Shown in pieces: positions 53,342 to 62,171 of a stretch of DNA of 64,000 bases (its first letter is position 1; each line of letters opens with the position of its first letter). Position numbers and translations under genes: made by a program. Location of the stretch: positions 1-64,000 of the forward strand of contig CAVZTX010000018.1 of the NCBI GenBank assembly GCA_963778375.1, in the 5' to 3' direction. The notes below the pieces were generated by a model. That model saw only the letters and a list, made by a program, of their open reading frames with translations. It was not told the DNA's origin and did no database searches. Source of the stretch: CAVZTX01 sp963778375. Its GTDB lineage: Bacteria; Chloroflexota; Ktedonobacteria; Ktedonobacterales; Ktedonobacteraceae.

Positions 53342-54162
53342 TCTTCACCAACCTCTTGCTGATATAGGGTAATAAACCGTTCCCTAGCTCGCATCAAACG
53401 CATTTTCACGGCTGATGCGCTAATATTGAGTACATTTGCGATTTCTGCACAAGAGAGACCGTCATTTTCGTAGAGCCATAAGCAGATAGCATATTTATGC
53501 GGCAACTGCTTCATGACACGCTCGACAAGTTCACGGTCAGCTACACGATTTTCAAAGCGGCCACCGTCATAGCCACCTCGCTCGTACATCGAGCTTATCG
53601 AACTTGTGTGCCCATCGTTTGAGCCATCCTCGTTGTTTGCTGAAAAGCTTTCTGAAGCTACTCCTCCCGAGTCGGAGAGGACGCCCGCTCCAATGCCGCG
53701 GTCTTCGTTAAACAACGAAAGAGGCAGCCAGGCAATTAAGCGCCTTCTACGCAGTGTGTCCGTTGTCGTATTCGCAGCGATGCGGTAGAGCCACGCTGAT
53801 AGAGCGCCCGGCTGTACCACTGTACCGCCTAGCAAGGCTTTGTACGCCTTGACAAAGACATCTTGTGCAAGATCATACGCCTGTTCGCGATTACCAATCA
53901 GGTGGTAGATGAAATTTGTGATAGGTCCTTGGAAGCGAAGAAAGATCACTTCAAAGTCTGCCACATCTACTCGCTGCACTTGCTCTCGTGAACTGGCTAC
54001 AGATTGCTGAGAGAGTATCTCTTCAGTGTTTACTCCCTCATCTATTGGTGCTTCTAGCAGGCCATCCTTTTCTTCCCCTAACGGCGTGGTGGGGCGACCT
54101 ACGCGTTCAGCATCCAATGTCAATCTACCATTCGTGTTGTAGAGACGGATAGAGGAGTCCAT
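53338..54162 (-). CDS. ECF-type RNA polymerase sigma factor, extended
   Basis: A 274-residue ECF sigma factor, about 90 residues longer than the one at 40514. The extra length is an N-terminal acidic region (1-70) and a Ser/Gly-rich insert between regions 2 and 4 (about 165-205). Region 2 reads ITNFIYHLIGNREQAYDLAQ, then DVFVKAY and SAWLYRIAANTTTDTLRRRR; region 4 reads VMKQLPHKYAICLWLYENDG, then SCAEIANVLNISASAVKMRL. IAWLP after region 2 is shared with the other sigma factor, so the two loci are paralogues. The ATG is at 54162, with GAGGAG-like bases not evident; the upstream region lacks the GGAAC motif seen at 41193. Confidence 0.88.
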   Translation of the reverse strand: MDSSIRLYNTNGRLTLDAERVGRPTTPLGEEKDGLLEAPIDEGVNTEEILSQQSVASSREQVQRVDVADFEVIFLRFQGPITNFIYHLIGNREQAYDLAQDVFVKAYKALLGGTVVQPGALSAWLYRIAANTTTDTLRRRRLIAWLPLSLFNEDRGIGAGVLSDSGGVASESFSANNEDGSNDGHTSSISSMYERGGYDGGRFENRVADRELVERVMKQLPHKYAICLWLYENDGLSCAEIANVLNISASAVKMRLMRARERFITLYQQEVGEE

Positions 54163-54276
54163 TGGTTACATCAACCTTTATGTTTACATAGCAATATTGC
54201 AGTGTCATATATGATTTAGCTTTTTCTCTTGTAGCATAACACATTTGTACAGTGTATGCTGTGGCCTAAGCGACAT

Positions 54277-55473
54277 TTACCCGAAAACTTTTCCTACATC
54301 GGGCAAACCGCTTCCAGTAAAGAACAAAATGGTCTCGTCACTTAGCTCTACAAATTGTGCTGCGAGCAACCTATGATAGGCTACTAAAGTTGCAGCCGCT
54401 TCGAGGGAGATCAGCATCCCCTCACGTTGCGCAGCATAGCGGACCATGTCTGCCATAGCGTCGTCGCTGACGCTTATCGCTGTGCCGCCGCTTTCACGCA
54501 CGGCCTCCAGGATAAGTCGATCTCCGATAGCCGATGGCACTCGTAATCCTGCTGCCTGAGTTCTTGCTTCCTGCGTCGGCCATGCCTCGGCTTCATCCTT
54601 GCGATTCTCAAATGCGCGAACGAGTGGGGCACAACCTTCAGCCTGCACGATAATCATCCGGGGCAAGCTGGACTGTTTAAGCCAGCCTAACTCGTGCAAT
54701 TCGTGAAAAGCCTTCCACATCCCCACAATGCCTGTACCACCGCCAGCAGGATAAATGATGGCGTCCGGTAAGTGCCAATCCAGTTGTTCTGCCAACTCAA
54801 ACCCCATCGTTTTCTTGCCTTCGGCGCGATAGGGTTCTCGTAGTGTTGCGACATTAAACCAGCCACGCTGCTGTGCAACGTTGGCCGCGATGCGTCCCGC
54901 GTCACTGATCAGCCCAGGGATAAGTTCTACCTCAGCTCCATAGATTTGTGCCTGAGATATACACGTTTTAGGGGCATCTTCTGGCGCAACCACATATGCG
55001 GGAAGTCCGGCGCGGGCTGCATAGGCGGCCATAGCAGCTCCTGCATTGCCCGCAGTGGGCGTTACTACTCCGCTCACACCTAGCTCGAGCGCCCGTGAGA
55101 TAGCAGCGGCCATCCCTCTCGCTTTGAAACTTCCTGTTGGATTTTGCCCTTCGTCCTTCACATAGAGACGGGCCTCGGCTTCGAGACCTTTCGGAGCTAA
55201 TCGGGGCGCTGCTAGCAGCGGGGTCATCCCCTCGCCAAGGGTGAGGACATGTCGTTCTTCTCGTACCGGCAGCAGTTCATGGTAGCGCCACATAGTGGCA
55301 TCACGTTGTGCCACCTCGTCTGGCGTGAGATCGTGCGTTACAGTAGCAAGATCATACTGTGCCAATAGTGGCCGAGAGCAACACGGGCTTGTGGTATGAA
55401 GCTCATCGGGGTTATAGTGCCGATGACATACGCTGCATTGTAAATGGCTGAGATAGCTAAAACGGGCACCCAT
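54277..55473 (-). CDS. Threonine synthase-like PLP enzyme
   Basis: A 398-residue fold-type II pyridoxal-phosphate enzyme. A small N-terminal zinc-ribbon-like segment (LQCSVCHRHY, SPCCSRPLL) precedes the catalytic core with LGEGMTPLL, VKDEGQNPTGSFKARGMAAA (Lys forms the Schiff base), TPTAGNAGAAMAAYA and the phosphate loop AGGGTGIVGMWKA. This matches class-2 threonine synthase, which converts O-phosphohomoserine to threonine, but a related lyase cannot be excluded. The ATG at 55473 is chosen because TATACT lies 7 nt upstream and no ribosome-binding site is visible, suggesting a leaderless message; the frame is open 29 codons further. Confidence 0.85.
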   Translation of the reverse strand: MGARFSYLSHLQCSVCHRHYNPDELHTTSPCCSRPLLAQYDLATVTHDLTPDEVAQRDATMWRYHELLPVREERHVLTLGEGMTPLLAAPRLAPKGLEAEARLYVKDEGQNPTGSFKARGMAAAISRALELGVSGVVTPTAGNAGAAMAAYAARAGLPAYVVAPEDAPKTCISQAQIYGAEVELIPGLISDAGRIAANVAQQRGWFNVATLREPYRAEGKKTMGFELAEQLDWHLPDAIIYPAGGGTGIVGMWKAFHELHELGWLKQSSLPRMIIVQAEGCAPLVRAFENRKDEAEAWPTQEARTQAAGLRVPSAIGDRLILEAVRESGGTAISVSDDAMADMVRYAAQREGMLISLEAAATLVAYHRLLAAQFVELSDETILFFTGSGLPDVGKVFG

Positions 55474-55530
55474 AATTGATAGTATATCATCTATAGGAGG
55501 TTTATGGCTAAGTGAACAACAGTTGTCTGG

Positions 55531-55731
55531 TTGAGACATTTGGGACATTGGGGACAGCATGATTTTGTTGTTCCTTATCCTTAGAATAATTGGTCTCTTG
55601 CTTGAGACATTGGGACATTAGGACATTTCCTGTGGATCGGTTTCAAAGCGTTCACGCCAGATCCTTAGTTAACTCAGGATGACAGGGAGGGTAGGGTGGT
55701 GCAGGATGGTGGAGGGACAGTTGGGACATTA
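55531..55731 (+). repeat. Clustered GGGACATT repeats
   Basis: TTGGGACATT occurs at 55540-55549, 55610-55619 and 55722-55731, with near copies (GAGACATT, GGGACAGC, AGGACATT) next to the first two in 8-9-bp steps. A fourth copy is inside the downstream coding region at 55925-55934. The cluster fills the 416-bp divergent gap between the PLP enzyme and holB-like genes. Confidence 0.6.
55657..55685 (-). repeat. Dispersed repeat copy, inverted
   Basis: On the minus strand: TGTCATCCTGAG, TTAACTA, AGGATCTGGC. It matches 6398-6427 at both ends with a changed centre. Confidence 0.65.
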
Positions 55732-55854
55732 GAGGTTGCTCCTGAGAGAGGGTTGATGGCCGGAGAATGTGACGGGGCAGAGCGAGTAGTTCTGCTATGA
55801 GCAGTATACTATGAAGCAAGCGAACTGTCAAGGTTGGAATGTCAGTAAAAAATC

Positions 55855-55883
55855 TTGTCTTTGCTTATCATATCTGGTACCAT
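55855..55883 (+). promoter_or_regulatory. Probable leaderless promoter of holB
   Basis: TTGTCT (55855-55860), 17-bp spacer, TACCAT (55878-55883), then GTTGCC and the ATG at 55890. No ribosome-binding site is present, so transcription probably starts at or next to the A of the ATG. Confidence 0.5.
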
Positions 55884-55889
55884 GTTGCC

Positions 55890-56921
55890 ATGAATGATAC
55901 ACTCCTACAAACAATGCCAAATGGTTGGGACATTGTTGGGCATGAACAAGCTATTCACAGACTACAGCTCGCTATTGCAGGACAGCGAGTACGGCATGCT
56001 TACCTGTTGAGCGGGCCGGAGCATATTGGTAAAACATTATTGGCTCACCGTTTCGCGCAGACGTTGCTATGTACTGGGGGGTCGGACCCAGATGTTGCTC
56101 CACAATATCCATGTAACGTGTGCCTCTCGTGTCGCAAGGTTCTGCACGGCAATCATCCCGATGTGCATGTGGTTGCCAGGCCAGCCGATAAGCAATTTAT
56201 TCTGATTGAGCAGATACGTACATTGCAGAGTGATGCTGCCCGCAAGACGTTAGAGGGGCGGCGCAACATCTTTATCATCGAGGGCGCGCATGAGATGAAT
56301 CTGCAAGCGGCAAACTGCTTTCTAAAGACACTGGAGGAGCCGGAACCTGATGTCGTCTTGCTGCTCACGACACCTGATCCAGGTCTGCTCTTACTGACCA
56401 TTCTTTCACGTGTGCAACAGGTGCCTATGCATTTGCTGACGACTACGCAGATTCAGGCAGCATTGGAACAGCGATGGCAGGTTGAACCTCAGGAAGCCGC
56501 TTTGATCGCTGCACTGGCAGCCGGGCGCATGGGGTGGGCAGCGAACGCGGTTGAAGATGAAGAGATGCTCCGAGAGCGCAAAGCGCAACTCGAGTCATTG
56601 GCGCGGCTACCAGCAGCAAGTAGAGTCGAGCGATTTGAGGCGGCGAAGCTATTAAGCGCGGATTCGGATAAGGTACGAAGCGTATTGGAGTTGTGGTTAC
56701 TGTGGTGGCGTGATATGGTATTGGCATCCCACAATAGCCTTGATCTGACGGTCAACGTGGATATGCGCAGTCTTTTACAGAAGCAGGCGGCAAAGTTTGG
56801 CTCGAGTGAAGCTCAGCGAATGGTACATGCGATTTTGCGGACGATGGAGATGTTGGAGCAAAATGTCAATGCGCGTGTGGCTTTAGAGGTATTGATGTTA
56901 GATTTGCCGGCAGCCAAGTAG
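55890..56921 (+). CDS. holB: DNA polymerase III subunit delta prime
   Basis: A 343-residue clamp-loader AAA+ protein. The P-loop-like segment is SGPEHIGKTLLAHRFAQTL (about residues 40-58), a zinc module follows (CNVCLSCRKVLHGNHPDV), then FIIEGAHEMNLQAANCFLKT (Walker B and sensor region) and LEEPEPDVVLLLTT, ending with ILSRVQQVPM (SRC-like). With tau/gamma and delta it loads the sliding clamp at the replication fork. The ATG at 55890 begins MNDTLLQTMPNGWDIVGHEQ, the conserved start; the open frame extends 17 codons upstream. The enoyl-CoA hydratase gene follows after 26 bp. Confidence 0.93.
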   Translation: MNDTLLQTMPNGWDIVGHEQAIHRLQLAIAGQRVRHAYLLSGPEHIGKTLLAHRFAQTLLCTGGSDPDVAPQYPCNVCLSCRKVLHGNHPDVHVVARPADKQFILIEQIRTLQSDAARKTLEGRRNIFIIEGAHEMNLQAANCFLKTLEEPEPDVVLLLTTPDPGLLLLTILSRVQQVPMHLLTTTQIQAALEQRWQVEPQEAALIAALAAGRMGWAANAVEDEEMLRERKAQLESLARLPAASRVERFEAAKLLSADSDKVRSVLELWLLWWRDMVLASHNSLDLTVNVDMRSLLQKQAAKFGSSEAQRMVHAILRTMEMLEQNVNARVALEVLMLDLPAAK

Positions 56922-56947
56922 TATACTAATTCCAGGAGGGATACTCG

Positions 56948-57745
56948 ATGTACACTGACTTTCAATCTCTGCTCGTCTCACAGGATAGTGGCGTATTAAA
57001 AATCACTATGAACCGGCCAGAAGTGCTTAATGCGGTCAATGATACATTGCTTCATGAGCTTGGCGACGTTCTTGAGGCGGCTGCGCAGGATGAAAGTGTG
57101 CGCTGCGTTGTTATCACCGGTGCTGGCAGGGCATTTGGCGCGGGACAGGATCTGCGAAGTTTCGCTGCTGTACATGTGAGTGGCGAAGCGGTCAAGGTTA
57201 GTGAGCACCTTGAAAATTACCACCGGATCGTGCGTGCGATACGTACGATGCCAAAGCCAGTCATAGCAGCGGTGCAGGGTGTGGCAGCGGGCGCGTCGTG
57301 TAACCTGGCTTTAGCGTGCGATCTGCGGATTGCTGCCGATAATGCTCGCTTTATTGAAGCCTTTGCTCGCATTGGACTCGTTCCTGATGCCGGAGGTGGC
57401 TTCTTCCTGCCACGTCTGGTGGGGATGGGTAAGGCTTTGGAACTTGCTATGCTGGCCGATGAAGTGAGTGGACCAGAGGCTGAGCGTATCGGGCTTGTGA
57501 ATAAATGTGTTCCGCTTGCAGAGTTTGAGGCTACAACTATGGCTCTTGCACACAGGCTGGCGAAAGGGCCTACACGAGCGTATGGACTGATTAAGGAATT
57601 GATGAATAAAGCTGTGCAGAGCGACCTGGAAACGACGCTGCGGTTCGAGGGTGAACTGCAAGATATCGCAATTGAGACGGCGGACCATCGTGAAGGCGTA
57701 GCGGCGTTTTTGCAGAAACGTCCCGCGGAATTTACAGGGAGATAA
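56948..57745 (+). CDS. Enoyl-CoA hydratase/isomerase family protein
   Basis: A 265-residue crotonase-fold enzyme of usual length. The acyl-CoA oxyanion-hole motifs are GAGRAFGAGQDLRSF (about 57-71) and VQGVAAGASCNLALACDLRI (about 103-122); FIEAFARIGLVPDAGGGFFL supplies the region where the second catalytic Glu often lies, here Asp. That pattern is closer to PaaG-type isomerases (2-(1,2-epoxy-1,2-dihydrophenyl)acetyl-CoA isomerase) than to classical hydratases with two Glu. It acts in fatty-acid or phenylacetate breakdown. The ATG follows AGGAGGG at 7 nt. The next gene starts 5 bp after its stop. Confidence 0.92.
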   Translation: MYTDFQSLLVSQDSGVLKITMNRPEVLNAVNDTLLHELGDVLEAAAQDESVRCVVITGAGRAFGAGQDLRSFAAVHVSGEAVKVSEHLENYHRIVRAIRTMPKPVIAAVQGVAAGASCNLALACDLRIAADNARFIEAFARIGLVPDAGGGFFLPRLVGMGKALELAMLADEVSGPEAERIGLVNKCVPLAEFEATTMALAHRLAKGPTRAYGLIKELMNKAVQSDLETTLRFEGELQDIAIETADHREGVAAFLQKRPAEFTGR

Positions 57746-57750
57746 GCAGG

Positions 57751-58680
57751 GTGCGCATCGACACCCTCACCTATAGTAACATACAGACGCAGGGGGCCCA
57801 GCGTCGTGCCTGGTTGCTTCAGTATAGCCCGCAACACCTTGAGCAATGCGCCGCACTCATCCTGCATGCGTTTCAACAACGCCAGCCAGGTGCATCACGT
57901 AGCGCGATTGTATTGGGAGCTGGCGCTTGCACTGAGGTTCCACTTAGCGACCTTGTGCGTGCCTCGGACGAAGTCGTGCTTGCTGATCTCGATCTCGCGG
58001 CTATGCAGCAGGCACAAGCCGAATTACCATCCGCTGCCCAACGCAAACGCGCACGTTTCATAGTATCCGATCTCAGCGGTGGAGTAAGCGTTGGCCTGAA
58101 TCGGCTTATCGAGCGCCAATCCTGGCAAACCTTTGTATCGCAGGGTGCTCGAGCTGTTTTTGATGCCGCTGCCAGTTGTTTAGAAGAATGTCCCATTCCA
58201 GACCCACCACAGATAGAGGGTCTGGGAAGCGGTGAATTTGGCGTTGTTGTCAGTTCGTTGGTTCTCTCGCAACTCTTCAGTTATCCACTCCTTGACATTC
58301 TTGACTCTGTACAACGCATTGCTCCCAGTTACGTTGGCGAACAGGAGCGTTATGCTCGCTACCAGCAGGCGGCTCAGGATTTTCGGGTACGCATTATCTC
58401 CGCGCATCTGCACCTATTGAGAAAATTGGTAGATATGGGCGGTATCGTTGTTCTGCTCAGCGATATACGGGGCTTCGTCTTCAATGTCCATGGTACCGAT
58501 CATGATGCAGTACATCGACGTGTCATTCCCCTTGTGCCACGTACGCTGCCCGATCTTGTGAGGAACAATTTCACGGTGATGGAGGAGGCCCATTGGGAAT
58601 GGTTGACCGATTTGCCTGAGAAGGATAAGTTGGGACGAGGGTATGAGGTAGTTGGATATGTGTTGAGTTCACGCGAATGA
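57751..58680 (+). CDS. Methyltransferase-like protein (Rossmann fold)
   Basis: A 309-residue protein of no firm family. Residues about 49-75 (AIVLGAGACTEVPLSDLVRA, then the sequence DEVVLADLDLAAM) read as motif I and the acidic strand-2 end of a class I SAM-dependent methyltransferase; VVVSSLVLSQLFSYPLLDIL is the strand-4 region and GGIVVLLSDIRGFVF is strand 5. No substrate motif is recognised. The start is GTG at 57751, only 5 bp after the enoyl-CoA hydratase stop, with AAGCAGG upstream, so the two are co-translated. It meets the convergent MFS pseudogene 2 bp after its stop. Confidence 0.72.
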   Translation: MRIDTLTYSNIQTQGAQRRAWLLQYSPQHLEQCAALILHAFQQRQPGASRSAIVLGAGACTEVPLSDLVRASDEVVLADLDLAAMQQAQAELPSAAQRKRARFIVSDLSGGVSVGLNRLIERQSWQTFVSQGARAVFDAAASCLEECPIPDPPQIEGLGSGEFGVVVSSLVLSQLFSYPLLDILDSVQRIAPSYVGEQERYARYQQAAQDFRVRIISAHLHLLRKLVDMGGIVVLLSDIRGFVFNVHGTDHDAVHRRVIPLVPRTLPDLVRNNFTVMEEAHWEWLTDLPEKDKLGRGYEVVGYVLSSRE

Positions 58681-58682
58681 TT

Positions 58683-59943
58683 TCAGGCTTGATGCTGCGG
58701 TGGGCTATTTTCAGGGAGATACCTTTCGGTGTGTCCTAAGGGTGTCAAGAAGAATGTGATGGTGATTCCAAAGATGAGCAGACCAATGACTGCATAGATC
58801 AGGCCGATATTGTTTGTACTCTGAATGGCAATGCCACCAAGCAAGGCACCAAGCGAGGCTGTTGACCAGGTCAGGACTCTGATGACGGTGATGACGCGAC
58901 CGAGTAATTGGTTGGGAATAGCAATCTGTGCCAGACTGTAGGAAGTGATGATGAAGAGTACATCCGCGCCGCCACGCAATGCCCACAGTAGGAGCAGCAC
59001 CCAATACCAGTGTGTGACGGCTGTCAGAGCTGTGAAGGCCCCTTCCATCATCAATGACAGGAGAGCAATCGTGCTCAAGGGCCAGCGTTTGCGAAATTGC
59101 CCTGCCACTAATGAGAAGACCAGTGTCCCCAGGCTTCCACTAGCATAGAGCAATCCAACCTGTGTATCACTTGCAGTGAACCATTGTTTGGCGAAGAGCA
59201 CCAGTTGGGCGCTCGCAGTGGGCAGGATGAAATTGACCAGTAAGAGCAGCAAGGTGATCCAAGACAGGATGGGATGCTTCAAGACGTAGCGCAAGCCCTC
59301 AGCAATGTCTTGGTGCAAACTCGTTGGAGCTTGCATTCCATCAGGGGTAGTATTAAAACTGGTGGTAATGAGCACGAGAGAACTGGCTGAGACGAGGAAG
59401 GATAGGGCATCGATCAACAGCAACATTGGAAGAGGAAGCGCGATGATGAGCAGGCCACCCAGCAGTGGACCACCGACTTTCGCGGTCGAGTAGCCTGCTT
59501 GGAGTCGTCCATTGGCCGTCACGAGATCTTCCTGACGAACCAGGCTGGGAACAGCAGCAAAATTCGCGGCATCAAAGCAGATGGTTAGGGTGGAGTTAAG
59601 AAACGCCACGGCGTAAATCTCCCAGACCGAGAGGAGTCCTTGAACAGAAGCGAGTGGAATCGAGGCAATCACAAGTGCCCGAGCTAGATCTGTCACTATC
59701 ATCAAGCGTCTGCGGTTCACACGATCAACCCAGGCTCCAATAATCAGACCAAAGAGGAGGTAAGGAAGAACGGTGGCTACGACCGTAAGAGCGAGATTGA
59801 GAGAAGAGCCGGTGAGTTTGAAGATCAGCAGCGGTAAGGCAAAGCTGGTAAATGAACTCCCAAGTGTGGAGATGAATTGTCCGGTCCAGAATTTCCAGAA
59901 ATCGCTCTGGAAGGCGTGACTTGACCACTGAAGAAGAGGGCAT
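58683..59943 (-). pseudogene. MFS transporter, frameshifted near its start
   Basis: An MFS permease of about 415 residues. The plausible start is the ATG at 59943 with GGAG 6 nt upstream, encoding MPSSSVVKSRLP. By about 59905 the family sequence is in the +1 frame: SDFWKFWTGQFISTLGSSFT, then SFALPLLIFKLTGSSLNLAL and GLIIGAWVDRVNRRRLMIVT (helix 2-3 loop), running to 58683. The +1 frame has no ATG, GTG or TTG before helix 3, so as read only an N-terminally truncated protein starting at a GTG (59720) could be made. It is last in the minus-strand run that begins with ArsR. Confidence 0.78.
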
Positions 59944-60078
59944 GATATTCTCCACTGTTTGAGAGATGAGTAACTTTGCTCACTGCTCTTCCCAGTGTAC
60001 GCTACTTATAGCGTGCTTCCAAGATGAAAAGTATGCTTCTAGCATAGGTCGATCAACTCTGTGCTGGATGGCCTAGCA

Positions 60079-60924
60079 TCAGAGTCGTGGTGGTCCCCGG
60101 TGAATGCGTTGGCGGACCTGCTCAAACGTGTGACGGGGAGCAAAGTGCTCCAGCCACCAAGTAGCACCTACCTGGGAAAATGAGGCAACGTGGGCTGCAT
60201 CACTAGCTTTGTCGGTCCCGCTGGTCAGTCCAAAGGCAACTGCATCGAAAGGAGTTGTTCGCATCCGCTGGCTATGGATAAAAGCAAGGATCTGCTGGAA
60301 GTCTTCTGGTGTGGGGATGTGACCCCTCATTTGTGGGTAGATCCCATCGAACTTTGCTGCACGGCGGAAGGGCTTTTTGTGAGGCCAAATGCCAGCGATC
60401 CAGATCGGGATGCCTGGCTGCTGAAGGGGCGTGGGCAGAAATTGCACCTGCGAAAGCTGATACTGTTGTCCTTCGTAGCTGCATTCCTCACCACTCCACA
60501 GGCGTGTGAGGATGGCAAGACCTTCATCGAGCTTCTCGCCATGAACTCTGGCATCAGTGGCCTCGCCGAAGTCGTGATATTCTCCATCGTAGTCACTCCC
60601 CAGGCCAATACCAAGGACAAGACGCCCTGCTGAGAGGTGGTCGAGCGTGACGGTTTCGCGTGCGAGCTTCCAGGGGCGACGGCGTGGCAACGGCGTGACC
60701 ATTGGACCGAGCTTGATGCGCTTGGTCCGCAGCGCAATCGCGGCCAGGAGGATCCAGGGGTCAGCGATCGCCACAGGGTCTAGCGAGCCCTCGAGTTTGT
60801 AGTTGATGTGATCCCAGAGAAAGAATCCATCCCAACCTGCTTCCTCGGCTTCATATGCCAATTCGGCGACCCGGTGAGGATCACTGAAAGGACCAAAGGG
60901 GGGGAGATCAATGGCAAACTGCAT
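60079..60924 (-). CDS. LLM class F420/FMN-dependent oxidoreductase
   Basis: A 281-residue luciferase-like TIM-barrel oxidoreductase. N-terminal QFAIDLPPFGPFSDPHRVAE and LAYEAEEAGWDGFFLWDHIN are typical; RTKRIKLGPMVTPLPRRRPW and LARETVTLDHLSAGRLVLGI are the most conserved family stretches. Such enzymes use F420 or FMN to reduce or oxidise small substrates; F420 is common in this lineage. The substrate is unknown. The ATG is preceded by AAAGGAGCAACATCTCT. It lies 53 bp downstream of the alpha/beta hydrolase gene, on the same strand. Confidence 0.9.
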   Translation of the reverse strand: MQFAIDLPPFGPFSDPHRVAELAYEAEEAGWDGFFLWDHINYKLEGSLDPVAIADPWILLAAIALRTKRIKLGPMVTPLPRRRPWKLARETVTLDHLSAGRLVLGIGLGSDYDGEYHDFGEATDARVHGEKLDEGLAILTRLWSGEECSYEGQQYQLSQVQFLPTPLQQPGIPIWIAGIWPHKKPFRRAAKFDGIYPQMRGHIPTPEDFQQILAFIHSQRMRTTPFDAVAFGLTSGTDKASDAAHVASFSQVGATWWLEHFAPRHTFEQVRQRIHRGPPRL

Positions 60925-60977
60925 AGAGATGTTGCTCCTTTGTGGTTAAATGGGAAACTTCTCGTCCTGCTCGCGGG

Positions 60978-61778
60978 TCACGGCACGTTGGAATTGAAGA
61001 ACTCCTTCAACACGGGAGCAAGGACTTGCGGGGCTACCTCGTGCGTCTGGCCCTCTAGAGTGCAGTGCTGTGCATGGGGCATGGCCTTGACCAGCGCCAG
61101 TGCTGTGATGTGCATAAAGGGGTAGCTTGCGGAACCGTCCATGACGAGTGTAGGGACAACGATGCTGGCTGCTTTCTTGGTGGGAACCGAGGCGTCTTCC
61201 CCCATGACAGCGGCGTCGTAGGCAAGAGTGGAGGCTACAGCCTCCCAGATTGGCCACATTGGATGCTGGCGAACGCTGTCAAGGTGGTCGGGGGGCATTC
61301 CCACCAACAACATAAAGAGCGCTAACGCATCGTCCCGGCGACCTTGTGCCAGTACTTCCGCAAGTTGCTTTCGGTAGGTCTTCCAGGCTTGCCTCGCGGC
61401 GTCATCATCATTGTATGGGGCTTCGTACATGGCTAGTTTCTTGACCTTGTCACCCAACTTGATGGCTGCCTCCATGGCAAGAGCTGCGCCGGAGGAGATA
61501 CCGAACAGGAACGCCGAGCCACCTGCTTCGGTGATGAGAGCGTCGATGTCTTCAATTTCACGCTCAACGGCATACGGCTGCGTATCCGTGCTGTCGCCTC
61601 GTCCGCGACGATCATAGTGCAACACGGTGAAGTGCTCTGCCAGGAGCGGAGCGAGTTGCGTGGTCTCTGAGTCCAGCGCTCGTTGCCCGAGCGCGCCATC
61701 CACCAGGATGAGTGCCGGTCCTTTGCCTGACTGATCGAATGCAATGGTCGTGCCATCGGCTGACTGGACTTTCTTCAT
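60978..61778 (-). CDS. Alpha/beta hydrolase
   Basis: A 266-residue alpha/beta-hydrolase. The oxyanion strand ALILVDGALG (usual HG position reads DG), VLHYDRRGRGDS, the nucleophile elbow GISSGAALAMEAA (Ser in G-x-S-x-G) and a late His in GQTHEVAPQVLAP are visible; the acid is probably in TLVMDGSAS. It resembles small esterases or haloperoxidase-like hydrolases. The ATG follows AAAGGAGATTGATATG-like bases. It lies 11 bp after the DUF1801 gene and belongs to the ArsR-led run. Confidence 0.88.
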   Translation of the reverse strand: MKKVQSADGTTIAFDQSGKGPALILVDGALGQRALDSETTQLAPLLAEHFTVLHYDRRGRGDSTDTQPYAVEREIEDIDALITEAGGSAFLFGISSGAALAMEAAIKLGDKVKKLAMYEAPYNDDDAARQAWKTYRKQLAEVLAQGRRDDALALFMLLVGMPPDHLDSVRQHPMWPIWEAVASTLAYDAAVMGEDASVPTKKAASIVVPTLVMDGSASYPFMHITALALVKAMPHAQHCTLEGQTHEVAPQVLAPVLKEFFNSNVP

Positions 61779-61789
61779 ATCAATCTCCT

Positions 61790-62158
61790 TTACTGCTCTG
61801 TTTCCGGTTTCTCCTTTATAAGGAGGGTGACGATTTGCTCCACGAAATCGGATGGGATAGGTTTAGCTAATGGGAACTGGATTGTCCCTTTTGCTCTTTT
61901 GTAGTGCGATAGTTCTTGCTGGAACGCTTCGTCACCTGCCGGTACCGGATGCAGGGAGATATGATGTTTCCAGCCAGCGAAGAACACTACATGTTTGCCA
62001 TTGAGGTTGAAGGTAGGCATCTCGTAGCTAATGGTCTCTACGGCTTCAGGCACCACTTTATGTATGGCCTGCCGCACTTTTTCAAGGGCAGCCTGGGTCT
62101 CCTCTGGAAAGGTAGAGATGTATTCGTCAATAGTCGAGAAGCGCTTTTTGTCTGCCAT
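61790..62158 (-). CDS. DUF1801 (YdhG/YjbR-like) protein
   Basis: A 122-residue protein of the DUF1801/YdhG family: DEYISTFPEETQAALEKVRQ, then VVPEAVETISYEMPTFNLNG and FFAGWKHHISLHPVP are the typical blocks, with FPLAKPIPSDFVEQIV at the end. Homologues have been called intracellular iron chaperones or frataxin-like, but the biochemical role is weakly supported. The ATG follows AAGGAGATAAACAC. It is 13 bp downstream of the SRPBCC gene; the ArsR-SRPBCC-DUF1801 order is common in soil bacteria. Confidence 0.88.
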   Translation of the reverse strand: MADKKRFSTIDEYISTFPEETQAALEKVRQAIHKVVPEAVETISYEMPTFNLNGKHVVFFAGWKHHISLHPVPAGDEAFQQELSHYKRAKGTIQFPLAKPIPSDFVEQIVTLLIKEKPETEQ

Positions 62159-62171
62159 GTGTTTATCTCCT

